Of a DNA stretch of 64,000 nt, positions 1 to 8,107 are shown in pieces. Position 1 is the stretch's first letter. The number at the start of each line of letters is the position of its first letter. The stretch spans positions 177,775 through 241,774 of the forward strand of contig NZ_QJUM01000005.1 in assembly GCF_004327355.1 (NCBI RefSeq), given 5' to 3'. This stretch comes from Phytopseudomonas dryadis. Lineage in GTDB: Bacteria; Pseudomonadota; Gammaproteobacteria; Pseudomonadales; Pseudomonadaceae. The translations under genes and the position numbers were made by a program. A model generated the notes under the pieces. The model made no database searches and had not been told where the DNA came from. It saw nothing but the letters and a program-made list of their open reading frames with translations.

Positions 1-1
1 G

Positions 2-88
2 CAGGATATGGAGTCGGTGGTGATTCCGCTCGGGGGCATGCTCGATGGCTGGGGCGTGACCCAGGAATTGAAGCCTGCGCGTCTGTGA
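2..88 (+). CDS. C-terminal end of an unidentified protein (partial)
   Basis: An open frame runs from the window edge to a TGA at 86-88 and encodes 28 residues ending in QELKPARL. The start and most of the gene lie outside the window. The fragment is too short to identify a family. A strong terminator hairpin begins six bases after the stop, which supports a real gene end. Confidence 0.5.
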   Translation, partial: QDMESVVIPLGGMLDGWGVTQELKPARL

Positions 89-93
89 GCCCC

Positions 94-122
94 GGAGTGC
101 CGGCCCTTCGGGCCGGCACTCC
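94..122 (+). terminator. Rho-independent terminator
   Basis: A perfect 13-bp stem (94-106 with 110-122) closes on a TTC loop and is followed by ACTTTC. It lies directly behind the partial gene ending at 88 and also faces the end of the minus-strand inhibitor gene, so it may serve both. Confidence 0.8.
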
Positions 123-162
123 ACTTTCGCTGACCTGACGCCGGCCACGGCTGATCGGGCGA

Positions 163-468
163 TCAGGTTCCTTTTTCCCATAATTGCACCAGATCCCGGG
201 GCGCCCGCTCCTCGGGAATCTGCAGCACCAGTTCGCCCTGACGAAACGCCAGTTCGATGCGATAGAAGCGCTGGTCTCCCGAGCCGGCGTCCGGTGTCGC
301 CACCGGCAGGCAGGTCTGCAGGACGGAGCACACCTGGCCGCGCTGACCGGGATCGCACTGGGCGAAGTCGATCTCCCGCGGACGGCTCAGCGCGGCCAGC
401 GCGGCGAAGCCACCCTGGCGCGAGATGCGCACGACGGTGTCGGCGCCCAGCTCGGGCAGGCGCTTCAT
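163..468 (-). CDS. Emfourin-like protealysin inhibitor
   Basis: This 101-residue protein lies immediately downstream of an M4 metalloprotease gene, and its ATG overlaps that gene's TGA (ATGA, 465-468). A longer frame exists upstream, but the overlapping start gives the size expected for emfourin, the small inhibitor encoded next to protealysin in Serratia and related bacteria. No signal peptide is visible, so it should be cytoplasmic. There it would hold the cognate protease inactive or protect the cell from it. The family assignment rests on length, the C-terminal part (residues 58-100, including QRFYRIELAF) and the pairing. A direct profile match was not available. Confidence 0.75.
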   Translation of the reverse strand: MKRLPELGADTVVRISRQGGFAALAALSRPREIDFAQCDPGQRGQVCSVLQTCLPVATPDAGSGDQRFYRIELAFRQGELVLQIPEERAPRDLVQLWEKGT

Positions 469-1511
469 GGCGCGTCTCCGATGCCGACATCCGCCCAGGC
501 CTTGGCCACGGCCCGGGATTCCGGCGACCCTTCGCCGAAGCGGCGCTCGGCGTTGTCCACGCACAGGCGGGCGAAGTCGAGAAACTTGGCGTCGTTGCCC
601 AGGCGGTCGTCGCAGAGGGTGTCGTACCAGACCCGCCCGGCCTTTTCCCAGGCGTGGCCGCCCAGGGCGATCGAGGCCAGGTGGAAGGCGCGGTTGGGAA
701 TGCCCGAATTGATGTGCACGCCGCCATTGTCGTCCCGCGTCTCGACAAAGTCGCGCATGTGCCCGGGCTGCGGGTCCTTGCCCAGCAGCGGATCGTCGTA
801 GGCGCTGCCGGGAGCGGACATGGAGCGCAGCCCGCGGCCATTCACGGCGTCGGTCAGCAGGCCGGCGCCGATGATCCAGTCCGACTGCTCGGCGGTCTGC
901 TGCAGGGCATGTTGCTTGGTGAGGATGCCGAACACGTCGGACACCGATTCGTTCAGCGCCCCCGACTGGTTGACGTAGGCCAGGCCGGCTTCGCTCTCGA
1001 TGACGCCATGGGTCAGCTCGTGGGCCACCACGTCCAGGGCGATGGTGAAGCGATTGAAGATTTCGCCGTCGCCGTCACCGAAGACCATCTGCTCGCCATT
1101 CCAGAAGGCGTTCTCATAGGCCTGGCCATAGTGCACGGTGCCGATCAGCGGAAAGCCCTTGCCATCCATGGAATGGCGCCCCAGCACCTCCCAGAAGAAC
1201 GCGTAGGTGGCGCCCAGCGCCTCGTAGGCCTCGTCCACCGCCACATCGCCAGTGGCGGCCTGGCCTTCGCGCCGGCTCAGGACGCCAGGCAACTGCATCT
1301 GCCGTTGCGCGTCGTGGATGCTGCGATCGGGCTGGCCTTCGGCGGACAGGCGGGTCGCCACCTGCGCCTTGGCCAGGCTCGGCGCACCGGGATTGTGCCG
1401 CAGGGCGCTGACGTGATCCAGGGTGCCCCGCGCGCAGGCGCGCTGGCGTTCCGATCCGTGACCGATGATGCGGTCGAGGATATAGGGTGGAATGACGCTC
1501 CTGTTCATCAT
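465..1511 (-). CDS. M4 family metallopeptidase, protealysin-like
   Basis: A 348-residue thermolysin-family zinc protease. The start is the first ATG of an ATG-ATG pair with AGGAG just upstream; a longer frame to 1832 has no support. The N-terminus carries the short PPYILDRI propeptide motif typical of protealysin-like precursors, with no signal peptide and no long FTP/PepSY propeptide. The zinc-binding HELTH motif places H164, E165 and H168, the third ligand is E188 in the NESVSD motif, and H266 (HINSG) matches the catalytic histidine. The length agrees with protealysin (about 340). Translation is coupled to the inhibitor gene by the ATGA overlap. Such proteases can act inside the producer or be released without a Sec signal; which applies here is unknown. 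Confidence 0.9.
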   Translation of the reverse strand: MMNRSVIPPYILDRIIGHGSERQRACARGTLDHVSALRHNPGAPSLAKAQVATRLSAEGQPDRSIHDAQRQMQLPGVLSRREGQAATGDVAVDEAYEALGATYAFFWEVLGRHSMDGKGFPLIGTVHYGQAYENAFWNGEQMVFGDGDGEIFNRFTIALDVVAHELTHGVIESEAGLAYVNQSGALNESVSDVFGILTKQHALQQTAEQSDWIIGAGLLTDAVNGRGLRSMSAPGSAYDDPLLGKDPQPGHMRDFVETRDDNGGVHINSGIPNRAFHLASIALGGHAWEKAGRVWYDTLCDDRLGNDAKFLDFARLCVDNAERRFGEGSPESRAVAKAWADVGIGDAP

Positions 1512-1933
1512 GCGCTCCTGCTTCTGTCGGGTTGACGATGGATGGCCGATGCCGACGCGCGGCACCGCTACACTAGTGGGATCGTGACGCGCTGCCGATG
1601 TTTCCCCGTCGGCGGTTTTTTTATGGCCTGCCATCCCGCGCGCGGTTAAGAAATGCTTCCGGAAATCTTTTGACGGAAGTCCCACGAGCGAAGGCTGCAA
1701 TGCTTGGTCGTGGCGGATGTCTACGCTGCATGGGCTTTGGCGATCCGGGTGGACAATCGCCTTGCCGGCCCGTGCGGCAGCATGGGGCGCGGATGGGGGC
1801 GGTGGACAACGGCGTGCGTCAAAGTGGTGCAAAAGGCTTGGGTGATTAATCCAATCCGTTGATTCTAATGGAATAAATACGCTGGCTCGGCCTTTGCAGC
1901 GTACTGGCTCATACGGGTGACAAGGAGTACGGC
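1512..1933. other. Divergent intergenic region
   Basis: This 422-bp region separates the minus-strand protease gene from the plus-strand ATP-grasp operon and must hold both promoters. I see no convincing sigma70 hexamers, strong dyad or conserved small gene. A small open frame here (1598-1849) has no ribosome binding site and no recognisable product. Confidence 0.5.
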
Positions 1934-3343
1934 ATGGCCCGCACCTTTTATGACGAGATGCACCTCGCGAGCGGCGAATGCCGGGCGCATTATCAGGACT
2001 TTGCGCGCTGGCTGGCGGATACGCCGTCCGAACTGCTGGCGCAGCGGCGGCGTGAGGCCGATCTGCTGTTCCATCGCGCCGGCATCACCTTCACCCTGTA
2101 CGGAGACGACCAGGGCACCGAGCGCCTGATCCCCTTCGACATCATTCCACGCAGCATCCCGGCCAGCGAATGGCGGGTGGTCGAGCGTGGCTGCATCCAG
2201 CGCGTTCAGGCGCTGAACATGTTTCTCGCCGACCTCTACCACGATCAGCGCATTATCAAGGCCGGGATCATTCCCGCCGAGCAGGTGCTGGCCAACGAGG
2301 GCTATCAACTGGCGATGCAGGGGCTCAACCTGCACCGTGACCTGTACGCCCATATCGCCGGCGTCGACCTGGTGCGCGATGGCGATGGCACCTATTACGT
2401 GCTCGAGGACAACCTGCGCACGCCCAGCGGCGTCAGCTACATGCTCGAAGACCGCAAGATGATGATGCGCCTGTTTCCCGAGCTGTTCGCCGCCCAGCGC
2501 GTGGCGCCGATCGACCATTACCCGAACCTGCTGCTCGACACCCTCAAGACCTCCAGCCCGCTGGACAACCCCAACGTCGTGGTGCTGACGCCGGGACGCT
2601 TCAACAGCGCCTATTTCGAGCATGCCTTCCTGGCCCGGGAAATGGGCGTCGAGCTGGTCGAGGGCGCCGACCTGTTCGTCCGCGACGACAGGCTGTTCAT
2701 GCGCACCACCGCCGGCGCCAAGCAGGTCGACGTGGTCTACCGGCGCCTCGACGATGCCTTCCTCGATCCGCTGGCGTTCAATCCCGAGTCGATGCTCGGC
2801 GTCCCCGGGCTGCTGTCCACCTACCGCTCCGGCAATGTGGTGCTGGCCAATGCCATCGGCACCGGGGTGGCGGACGACAAGTCGATCTATCCCTATGTCG
2901 GCGAGATGATCCGCTTCTACTTGGACGAGGAGCCGATCCTGAAGAACGTGCCGACCTGGCAGTGCCGCAAGCCCAGCGAGCTGTCCCATGTGCTGGCCAA
3001 CCTGGGCGAACTGGTGGTCAAGGAGACCCAGGGCTCGGGTGGCTACGGCATGCTGGTCGGGCCGGCCGCGAGCAAGGCGGAGATCGAGGCCTTCCGCCTG
3101 CGCCTGATGGCCAAGCCGGAGGCCTATATCGCCCAGCCGACCCTGAGCCTGTCGACCTGTCCGACCTTCGTCGAGAAGGGCATCGCGCCGCGGCACATCG
3201 ACCTGCGTCCGTTCGTCCTGTCCGGCAAGGAAACCCGCCTGGTGCCCGGGGGCCTCACCCGCGTGGCGCTGCGTGAAGGCTCGCTGGTGGTCAACTCGTC
3301 GCAAGGCGGCGGAACCAAGGACACCTGGGTGGTGGAGGACTGA
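1934..3343 (+). CDS. Circularly permuted ATP-grasp protein (DUF404/DUF407 type)
   Basis: A 469-residue protein with ATG preceded by AAGGAG eight bases upstream. The sequence matches the family of circularly permuted type 2 ATP-grasp proteins, with features such as YYVLEDNLRTPSGVSYMLE, VYRRLDDAF and a glycine-rich segment at TQGSGGYGMLVGP. ATP-grasp enzymes join a carboxylate to an amine or thiol through an acyl-phosphate, so a peptide-ligase type reaction is likely, but no substrate is established. It is the first gene of a compact operon: two bases separate it from the alpha-E gene, which overlaps the transglutaminase gene. Elsewhere this trio accompanies the Anbu proteasome-like peptidase, suggesting synthesis and turnover of an unusual peptide. 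Confidence 0.9.
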   Translation: MARTFYDEMHLASGECRAHYQDFARWLADTPSELLAQRRREADLLFHRAGITFTLYGDDQGTERLIPFDIIPRSIPASEWRVVERGCIQRVQALNMFLADLYHDQRIIKAGIIPAEQVLANEGYQLAMQGLNLHRDLYAHIAGVDLVRDGDGTYYVLEDNLRTPSGVSYMLEDRKMMMRLFPELFAAQRVAPIDHYPNLLLDTLKTSSPLDNPNVVVLTPGRFNSAYFEHAFLAREMGVELVEGADLFVRDDRLFMRTTAGAKQVDVVYRRLDDAFLDPLAFNPESMLGVPGLLSTYRSGNVVLANAIGTGVADDKSIYPYVGEMIRFYLDEEPILKNVPTWQCRKPSELSHVLANLGELVVKETQGSGGYGMLVGPAASKAEIEAFRLRLMAKPEAYIAQPTLSLSTCPTFVEKGIAPRHIDLRPFVLSGKETRLVPGGLTRVALREGSLVVNSSQGGGTKDTWVVED

Positions 3344-3345
3344 CC

Positions 3346-4296
3346 ATGCTTTCGAGAACTGCCTCTGACCTGTACTGGATGTCGCGTTACCTGGAGCGTG
3401 CGGAAAACCTCGCGCGCATGCTCGATGTCAGCTATTCGCTGTCGCTGATGCCCCAGGACGGCCGTGGCGACGGCCTGGACGAACTGGCCATGCCGCTGCT
3501 GATCACCGGCACCCTGGACGATTACCTGGAGCGCCACGGCCCGCTGCACGCCGAGCGCATGCTGCATTTCTTCGCCCTCGACGCGCAGAACTCCGCCAGC
3601 ATCTACAGTTGCCTGGGCGCCGCGCGCAGCAATGCCCATGCGGTGCGCGGACGCATCACCGCCGACATGTGGGAGAACATCAACGCCACCTGGCTGGAGA
3701 TCCGCGGGATCGCCGATCAGGGCCTGGGACGTTACGGCATCAGCCGTTTCTGCGAATGGGTCAAGGAGCGTTCCCACCTGTTCCGCGGCGCCACCTTCGG
3801 CACCATCATGCGCGGCGAAGCCTATCGCTTCATCCGCCTGGGCACCTTCATCGAACGTGCCGACAACACCCTGCGGCTGCTCGATGCGCGCTACGAGATG
3901 CTCGGCGAGGACATCGACGAGATCGACGGCCGCCCGGCGCGCAGTTACTACCAGTGGAGCGCCCTGTTGCGCGCGCTGTCCTCGTTCGAGGCGTTCGCGG
4001 AAATCTATCGGGGCTCGCCCGGCACCCGCAAGGTGTCCGAGTTGCTCCTGCTGCGCCCGGAAGTGCCGCGCTCGCTGCGCGCCTGCATGGACGAGCTGTA
4101 CCTGATGCTGTCCAGCCTGCCGGGCGACAACGGCCGCCCGGCCCAGCGCCTGGCCGCCGAGCTCGATGCGCGCCTGCGTTACACCAGTATCGACGAGGTA
4201 CTGGACGAAGGCCTGCACGCCTGGCTGACCGATTTCATCCTGCGGGTGCGCGAACTCGGCCAGGCCATCCACACATCCTATCTGGAGGTCGCATGA
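3346..4296 (+). CDS. Alpha-E domain protein (DUF403)
   Basis: A 316-residue, mostly alpha-helical protein beginning MLSRTASDLYWMSRYLERAE, the characteristic N-terminus of the alpha-E family. It carries no known catalytic motif. The ATG lies two bases behind the stop of the ATP-grasp gene, and its TGA overlaps the ATG of the transglutaminase gene, so the three products are probably made in fixed proportion. In the family this protein is nearly always encoded beside the permuted ATP-grasp protein, which suggests a complex or a shared substrate. The biochemical role is unknown. Confidence 0.9.
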   Translation: MLSRTASDLYWMSRYLERAENLARMLDVSYSLSLMPQDGRGDGLDELAMPLLITGTLDDYLERHGPLHAERMLHFFALDAQNSASIYSCLGAARSNAHAVRGRITADMWENINATWLEIRGIADQGLGRYGISRFCEWVKERSHLFRGATFGTIMRGEAYRFIRLGTFIERADNTLRLLDARYEMLGEDIDEIDGRPARSYYQWSALLRALSSFEAFAEIYRGSPGTRKVSELLLLRPEVPRSLRACMDELYLMLSSLPGDNGRPAQRLAAELDARLRYTSIDEVLDEGLHAWLTDFILRVRELGQAIHTSYLEVA

Positions 4297-5093
4297 GACT
4301 GTCCATCAGCCACAACACCACCTACCACTACGATGATCAGGTGCGGGCGAGCATCCAGTACCTGCGTCTGACCCCCCATGACAGCGAGCGCCAGCAGGTG
4401 CTCAGCTGGCAACTGGATCTGCCGCGTCCGGTACGCGCCCAGCTCGACCCGTTCGGCAATATCCTGCATGTGCTGACCCTGGACGAGCCCCACGAGTCCA
4501 TCGTCATCGGCGCCCGGGGCCAGGTCGAGATCGACGAGTCCAGCGAGGCCGAGCACGAGAGCCGGTCGGCGCTGCCGTTCCTGCGCTTCACCCGCCTGAC
4601 CGAGGCGGACGAAGCGTTGCGCGAGTTCGCCAGCCTGCAATGCGCCAGCCGCCGCGACCGCAACGCGCTGATCGATCTGATGCACGGCCTCAATGTGCAC
4701 ATCAGCTACCTGCCGGGCATCACCGAAGTGGAGACCAGCGCCGCCCAGGCCTTCGCCGGGCGTCAGGGCGTGTGCCAGGACCATGCCCACGCCTTTATCG
4801 CCTGCGCCCGGAGCCTGGGTATTCCGGCGCGTTACGTGTCCGGCTACCTGTTCACCGACAACCGCGACCACCTGGCCAGCCATGCCTGGGCCGAGGCCTG
4901 GCTGGATGACGCCTGGTACAGCTTCGATGTCACCAACTGCCTGGCCAAGCCCGAGCGCCACCTGAAGCTGGCGGTCGGCCTGGACTACCTCGATGCCTGT
5001 CCGGTACGCGGCATGCGCCGTGGCGGTGGCGGCGAACGTATGCAGGCGCGGGTCGAGGTCGCGCCGCTGCTGCTCACCCAGGAGCAGCAGTAG
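4293..5093 (+). CDS. Transglutaminase-like cysteine protease family protein
   Basis: This 266-residue protein starts at an ATG that overlaps the previous stop (ATGA) and follows CTGGAGG. The N-terminal half is the beta-rich domain usual for bacterial transglutaminase-like proteins (starts MRLSISHNTTYHYD). The C-terminal half holds the catalytic triad: C161 in QGVCQDH, H197 in SHAWAEAW and D212 in SFDVTN. No signal peptide is present, so it acts in the cytoplasm. Family members cleave or form isopeptide/amide bonds. In this operon the natural partner reaction is removal or transfer of whatever the ATP-grasp enzyme attaches. An Anbu peptidase gene often follows but is absent here; the next gene is a transporter after a 150-bp gap. 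Confidence 0.9.
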   Translation: MRLSISHNTTYHYDDQVRASIQYLRLTPHDSERQQVLSWQLDLPRPVRAQLDPFGNILHVLTLDEPHESIVIGARGQVEIDESSEAEHESRSALPFLRFTRLTEADEALREFASLQCASRRDRNALIDLMHGLNVHISYLPGITEVETSAAQAFAGRQGVCQDHAHAFIACARSLGIPARYVSGYLFTDNRDHLASHAWAEAWLDDAWYSFDVTNCLAKPERHLKLAVGLDYLDACPVRGMRRGGGGERMQARVEVAPLLLTQEQQ

Positions 5094-5246
5094 GGCGCCT
5101 AGGCGCCACGGAGCGGCAAGCTACAGGAAGCGAAAAGCGCAGGCGTTGCTTCCAGTTTGCCGCTGATGACTGCTTGCGCGCTCCCTGATTTGCGCTGAAA
5201 CGCCAACAGCCCCTAGGATGCGGGTTTGCCGTCGAGGGGATGGGCC

Positions 5247-6134
5247 ATGCTGGCCGAGTTGTTCGCAGTGCTGGCGCCGGTGCTGATCGTCGCCGGAATC
5301 GGTTATGCCTGGACCCGTAGCGGACAGCCCTATCCCACGGATTTCATCGCCCGTCTGGTGCTTGCCATCGGTACGCCGTGCCTGGTGCTGTCGACGCTGA
5401 GCCGCGCCGATCTGGATCCGCGCGCATTCGCCCACATGGCGCTGGCCTGCGTGCTGGTGACCGCGAGCATGGGCCTGATCGGCCTGCTGTTCAGTCGCCT
5501 GTTCCGCCAGCAGTGGAAGGTGCTGGTGCCGGCCTTTCTGTTTCCCAATTCCGGCAACATGGGGCTGCCGATCAGCCTGTACGCCTTCGGCGAGCATGGC
5601 CTGGCCCTGGCGGTGGCGTTCTTTCTGGTGCTGGCGATCTTCCAGTTCAGCGTGGGGATCGTGCTGTCGGGCAATGCCATGTCGATCGGCGATCTGCTAC
5701 GCAACCCGATCATGATCAGCCTGGTCCTGGCCATGCCGATCATCTTCCTCGACCTGCAGTTGCCGCGCTGGCTGGGCAATACCGTCGACCTGCTCGGCGG
5801 CATGACCATTCCGCTGATGTTGCTGACCCTGGGCGTATCGCTGGCCAGCATTCGCCTGCATCACATCGGCAACGGGCTGTTGCTCGGCGCGCTGCGTATC
5901 CTGCTCGGCGCGGCCGTCGGCTGGGGGATCGGCGCGGCCCTGGCGCTGGAACCGCTGACCCATGGCGTGCTGGTGGTGCAGTCGGCGATGCCGGTCGCGG
6001 TGTTCAACTACCTGTTCGCCGTGCGCGCCAACCGCTCCCCTGAGCAGGTGGCCAGCCTGGTGCTCTGTTCGACGCTGCTGACGTTCGTGCTCCTGCCGCT
6101 GATTCTCGCCTGGTGGATGCCGCTGCTGACGTGA
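5247..6134 (+). CDS. AEC family transporter (auxin efflux carrier type)
   Basis: A 295-residue inner-membrane protein with about ten hydrophobic segments spread over its length. The N-terminus MLAELFAVLAPVLIVAGIGY and the motif FPNSGNMGLP are typical of AEC/AsnT-type permeases, and the C-terminal half repeats the fold with QSAMPVAVFNYLFA. I chose the ATG at 5247 because GAGGGG lies about eight bases upstream; a TTG 21 bases earlier is in frame but poorly placed. The substrate cannot be read from the sequence; relatives move malate, amino acids or other organic acids. It is transcribed alone, separated from the transglutaminase operon by about 150 bp. Confidence 0.88.
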   Translation: MLAELFAVLAPVLIVAGIGYAWTRSGQPYPTDFIARLVLAIGTPCLVLSTLSRADLDPRAFAHMALACVLVTASMGLIGLLFSRLFRQQWKVLVPAFLFPNSGNMGLPISLYAFGEHGLALAVAFFLVLAIFQFSVGIVLSGNAMSIGDLLRNPIMISLVLAMPIIFLDLQLPRWLGNTVDLLGGMTIPLMLLTLGVSLASIRLHHIGNGLLLGALRILLGAAVGWGIGAALALEPLTHGVLVVQSAMPVAVFNYLFAVRANRSPEQVASLVLCSTLLTFVLLPLILAWWMPLLT

Positions 6135-6143
6135 GCGACGGGC

Positions 6144-6239
6144 TCAGCCGATCATCCTGCTGAGGTTGGGCAGGATCAGAATGACGGTGGTCGCGAAAAG
6201 GATCAGTCCCGCCTGCCGGTATTTTGGCTCCTTGAACAT
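6144..6239 (-). CDS. 31-residue single-span membrane protein
   Basis: A very small gene, ATG at 6239 and TGA at 6144, convergent with the AEC transporter gene and ending nine bases from it. AAGGTG lies 7-8 bases before the ATG. The product has a charged head (MFKEPKYRQ), one hydrophobic helix of about 16-18 residues (GLILFATTVILILP) and a short tail NLSRMIG. This is the architecture of regulatory or accessory small membrane proteins. The coding claim rests on the ribosome binding site, the clean amphipathic layout and the lack of another explanation for the segment. The function is unknown. Confidence 0.6.
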   Translation of the reverse strand: MFKEPKYRQAGLILFATTVILILPNLSRMIG

Positions 6240-6660
6240 GGCCGTTCACCTTGTGTTTTAGTTATCTGGCCTACCGGCGAAAGGCGGCGGCCTCACCGGG
6301 AATCCGCGCGCTGGCAAGAGCGGCAGCGCATAACTCCACTCTAGGAGCAACGCCGGGTTTCTTTAGACGAGTTGGTTACTGAATCATGCCTTTCTTGCGC
6401 CCTCGAGTTATGCGTTGGCCGCAATCCCATGGCTCACCCCCGCGCCAGACAGCGCGCGAAGCAACGCCAGCCGCGCGAGGCGGAGTCGACCGTTCGTCAG
6501 AGGAGGGTGGGGAGGGTATCGGGAGGCCGGCAGGCGGGGATAGACCCGGCGTCGCTCAGCAGGTGGCAGGCGCTGCCTGGGGCAGGGCTGGCGGCCCGAG
6601 CAGGTCGGCCATAGCAGAAGGCGTTTCGACCAGGTGCCCGTCACCCATCAGAAGCGGAGG
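6240..6660. other. Intergenic region without a supported gene
   Basis: About 420 bp between the small membrane protein gene and the PepSY gene, both on the minus strand. Open frames occur on both strands but are arginine/proline-rich, lack ribosome binding sites and resemble shadows of high GC content. The promoter for the small membrane protein must lie at the left end. I see no repeat or RNA fold of note. Confidence 0.4.
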
Positions 6661-6683
6661 AAGCCGGCCCGCAGGGGCCGGTT
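6661..6683 (-). terminator. Probable terminator of the PepSY gene
   Basis: Arms AAGCCGGCCC and GGGCCGGTT pair with one mismatch around a short loop, 20 bases beyond the PepSY stop in its direction of transcription, followed by CCTCC rather than a T run. It is moderately convincing. Confidence 0.5.
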
Positions 6684-6702
6684 CCTGGCGGTACGCGGCT
6701 AA

Positions 6703-6969
6703 TCAGTCGTCGAGTTGTTCGCGGATCAGCTTGCCGGATTTGCCATCCACACGGAATTCGTACAGACGATTGTCCTGTTTCAGGCCTTTGCCTTCCCAGT
6801 AGCCATCGTCGTCGGCTTCGATCTTGTGAATCTGGGTGAAACCGGCCTGCTTGGCGCTGGACAGGGCCTGGTCGATGCTGATCCAGTCAGCGCCCGGGCG
6901 GTCGGCCATGGCGACGCCGGCACTCAGGGCGGCAGCGGCGGTCAGGGCAGTCAAAGTCTTCTTGAGCAT
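6703..6969 (-). CDS. PepSY domain periplasmic protein
   Basis: An 88-residue protein with a Sec signal peptide (MLKKTLTALTAAAALSAGVAMA, cleaved near residue 22) followed by one PepSY domain containing IHKIEADDDGYWEGKG and YEFRVDGKSGKLIRE. PepSY modules bind or inhibit peptidases or act as periplasmic binding modules; nothing here fixes a partner. The start follows AAGGAG by seven bases. It is transcribed alone and divergently from the amidotransferase gene. Similar small PepSY proteins in Pseudomonas are often under two-component control, but no such regulator is nearby. Confidence 0.88.
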   Translation of the reverse strand: MLKKTLTALTAAAALSAGVAMADRPGADWISIDQALSSAKQAGFTQIHKIEADDDGYWEGKGLKQDNRLYEFRVDGKSGKLIREQLDD

Positions 6970-7216
6970 CGTGAACTCCTTGTATCCTATGGGATTACGC
7001 CTGTGACCAGGCGCTGAATCTTCGAAGCGCGCGACAGGGCTTTAGTTCAGGGAAAAGCGCTTTGCGCGCATTGCTTGCCGCCCACGGCCAGGCCGGGCGG
7101 CAACGAATGCGGCGTCTCGATGCTCATTTGCAGCCGTTGGCCTCTTGCCTTGGTCTGCGCCCGCAGGCACGCTTGAGCGGTGCCCATTCTTTCGTCGTGT
7201 TTCAGGTATTTGCCCC

Positions 7217-7936
7217 ATGCCGTTGCAGATCTGCATTCTGGAAACCGACATCCTGCGCCCCGAACTGGTCGATCAGTACCAGGGTTACGGCAGGATGTTC
7301 GAGCAACTCTTCGCCAAGCAACCCATCGCCGCCACCTTCAGCGTGTTCAACGTGATGAATGGCGATTACCCGCCGGCCGACGCGCGTTACGACGCCTATC
7401 TGGTCACCGGTAGCAAGGCCGACTCCTTTGCCAGCGATCCCTGGATCGAGACCCTCAAGGCCTATCTGCTGGAGCGTTATGTCGCTGGCGACAAGTTGCT
7501 GGGCGTCTGTTTCGGCCATCAGTTGCTGGCGCTGCTGCTGGGCGGCAAGGCCGAGCGCGCCCCGCAGGGCTGGGGAGTGGGCATCCATCGCTACCGTCTG
7601 GCCGAGCAGCCCGAGTGGATGAGCCCGGTGCCGGAAGAGCTGACCCTGCTGATCAGCCACCAGGATCAGGTTACCCGCCTGCCGGAGCGGGCGACGCTGC
7701 TGGCTTCCAGCGAATTCTGCCCGATCGCGGCCTATCGCATCGAGGATCAGGTGCTGTGCTTCCAGGGACATCCGGAGTTCATCGCCGATTACTCCAGGGC
7801 GTTGCTGGACATCCGCCAGCAGCACATCGGCGAGACGGCCTACCGCAGCGGTATGGACAGCCTGCAGCACGAGCACCATGGCCATCTGGTCGGCGAGTGG
7901 ATGATGCGTTTCGTCAGCCATGGACGCATGGCCTGA
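7217..7936 (+). CDS. Class I glutamine amidotransferase (GATase1)
   Basis: A 239-residue stand-alone glutamine amidotransferase. The nucleophile is C98 in LLGVCFGHQLL, and H185 and E187 lie in FQGHPEF, completing the Cys-His-Glu triad. Such proteins release ammonia from glutamine or hydrolyse gamma-glutamyl compounds. Isolated members resemble GMP synthase-type glutaminase domains but lack a synthetase partner. I chose the ATG at 7217 (MPLQICILETD); the frame stays open further upstream but without a better ribosome binding site, so the start is somewhat uncertain. No neighbouring gene suggests a substrate. Confidence 0.88.
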   Translation: MPLQICILETDILRPELVDQYQGYGRMFEQLFAKQPIAATFSVFNVMNGDYPPADARYDAYLVTGSKADSFASDPWIETLKAYLLERYVAGDKLLGVCFGHQLLALLLGGKAERAPQGWGVGIHRYRLAEQPEWMSPVPEELTLLISHQDQVTRLPERATLLASSEFCPIAAYRIEDQVLCFQGHPEFIADYSRALLDIRQQHIGETAYRSGMDSLQHEHHGHLVGEWMMRFVSHGRMA

Positions 7937-8032
7937 TCGGGCCGTTGCAAGCACTCTCTACCCCGGCTCCTCGCCCTCCGGAAGAGGGGAGCGAAGCGGG
8001 ATTCGTGTGTGATCCTACCTAAGGATCTCAAA

Positions 8033-8062
8033 ACGAAAACGGCCCGAATGGGCCGTTTTCGT
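8033..8062. terminator. Bidirectional terminator between convergent genes
   Basis: A perfect 13-bp stem (8033-8045 with 8050-8062) with loop GAAT carries AAAA and TTTT inside the two arms. It lies between the convergent amidotransferase and malate:quinone oxidoreductase genes and can terminate both. Confidence 0.85.
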
Positions 8063-8107
8063 CATTGCCGGGCGCTTCGCGTGGAAGCCGCCGGGTTCAG
8101 GCGGGTT

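Noticed and set aside
1598..1849. Possible small gene in the protease/ATP-grasp gap
   Set aside because: No ribosome binding site, arginine/cysteine-rich composition and no recognisable family.
6386..6802. Possible gene on the plus strand overlapping the PepSY gene
   Set aside because: It overlaps a well-supported gene with a signal peptide and good ribosome binding site, and its own product resembles nothing.
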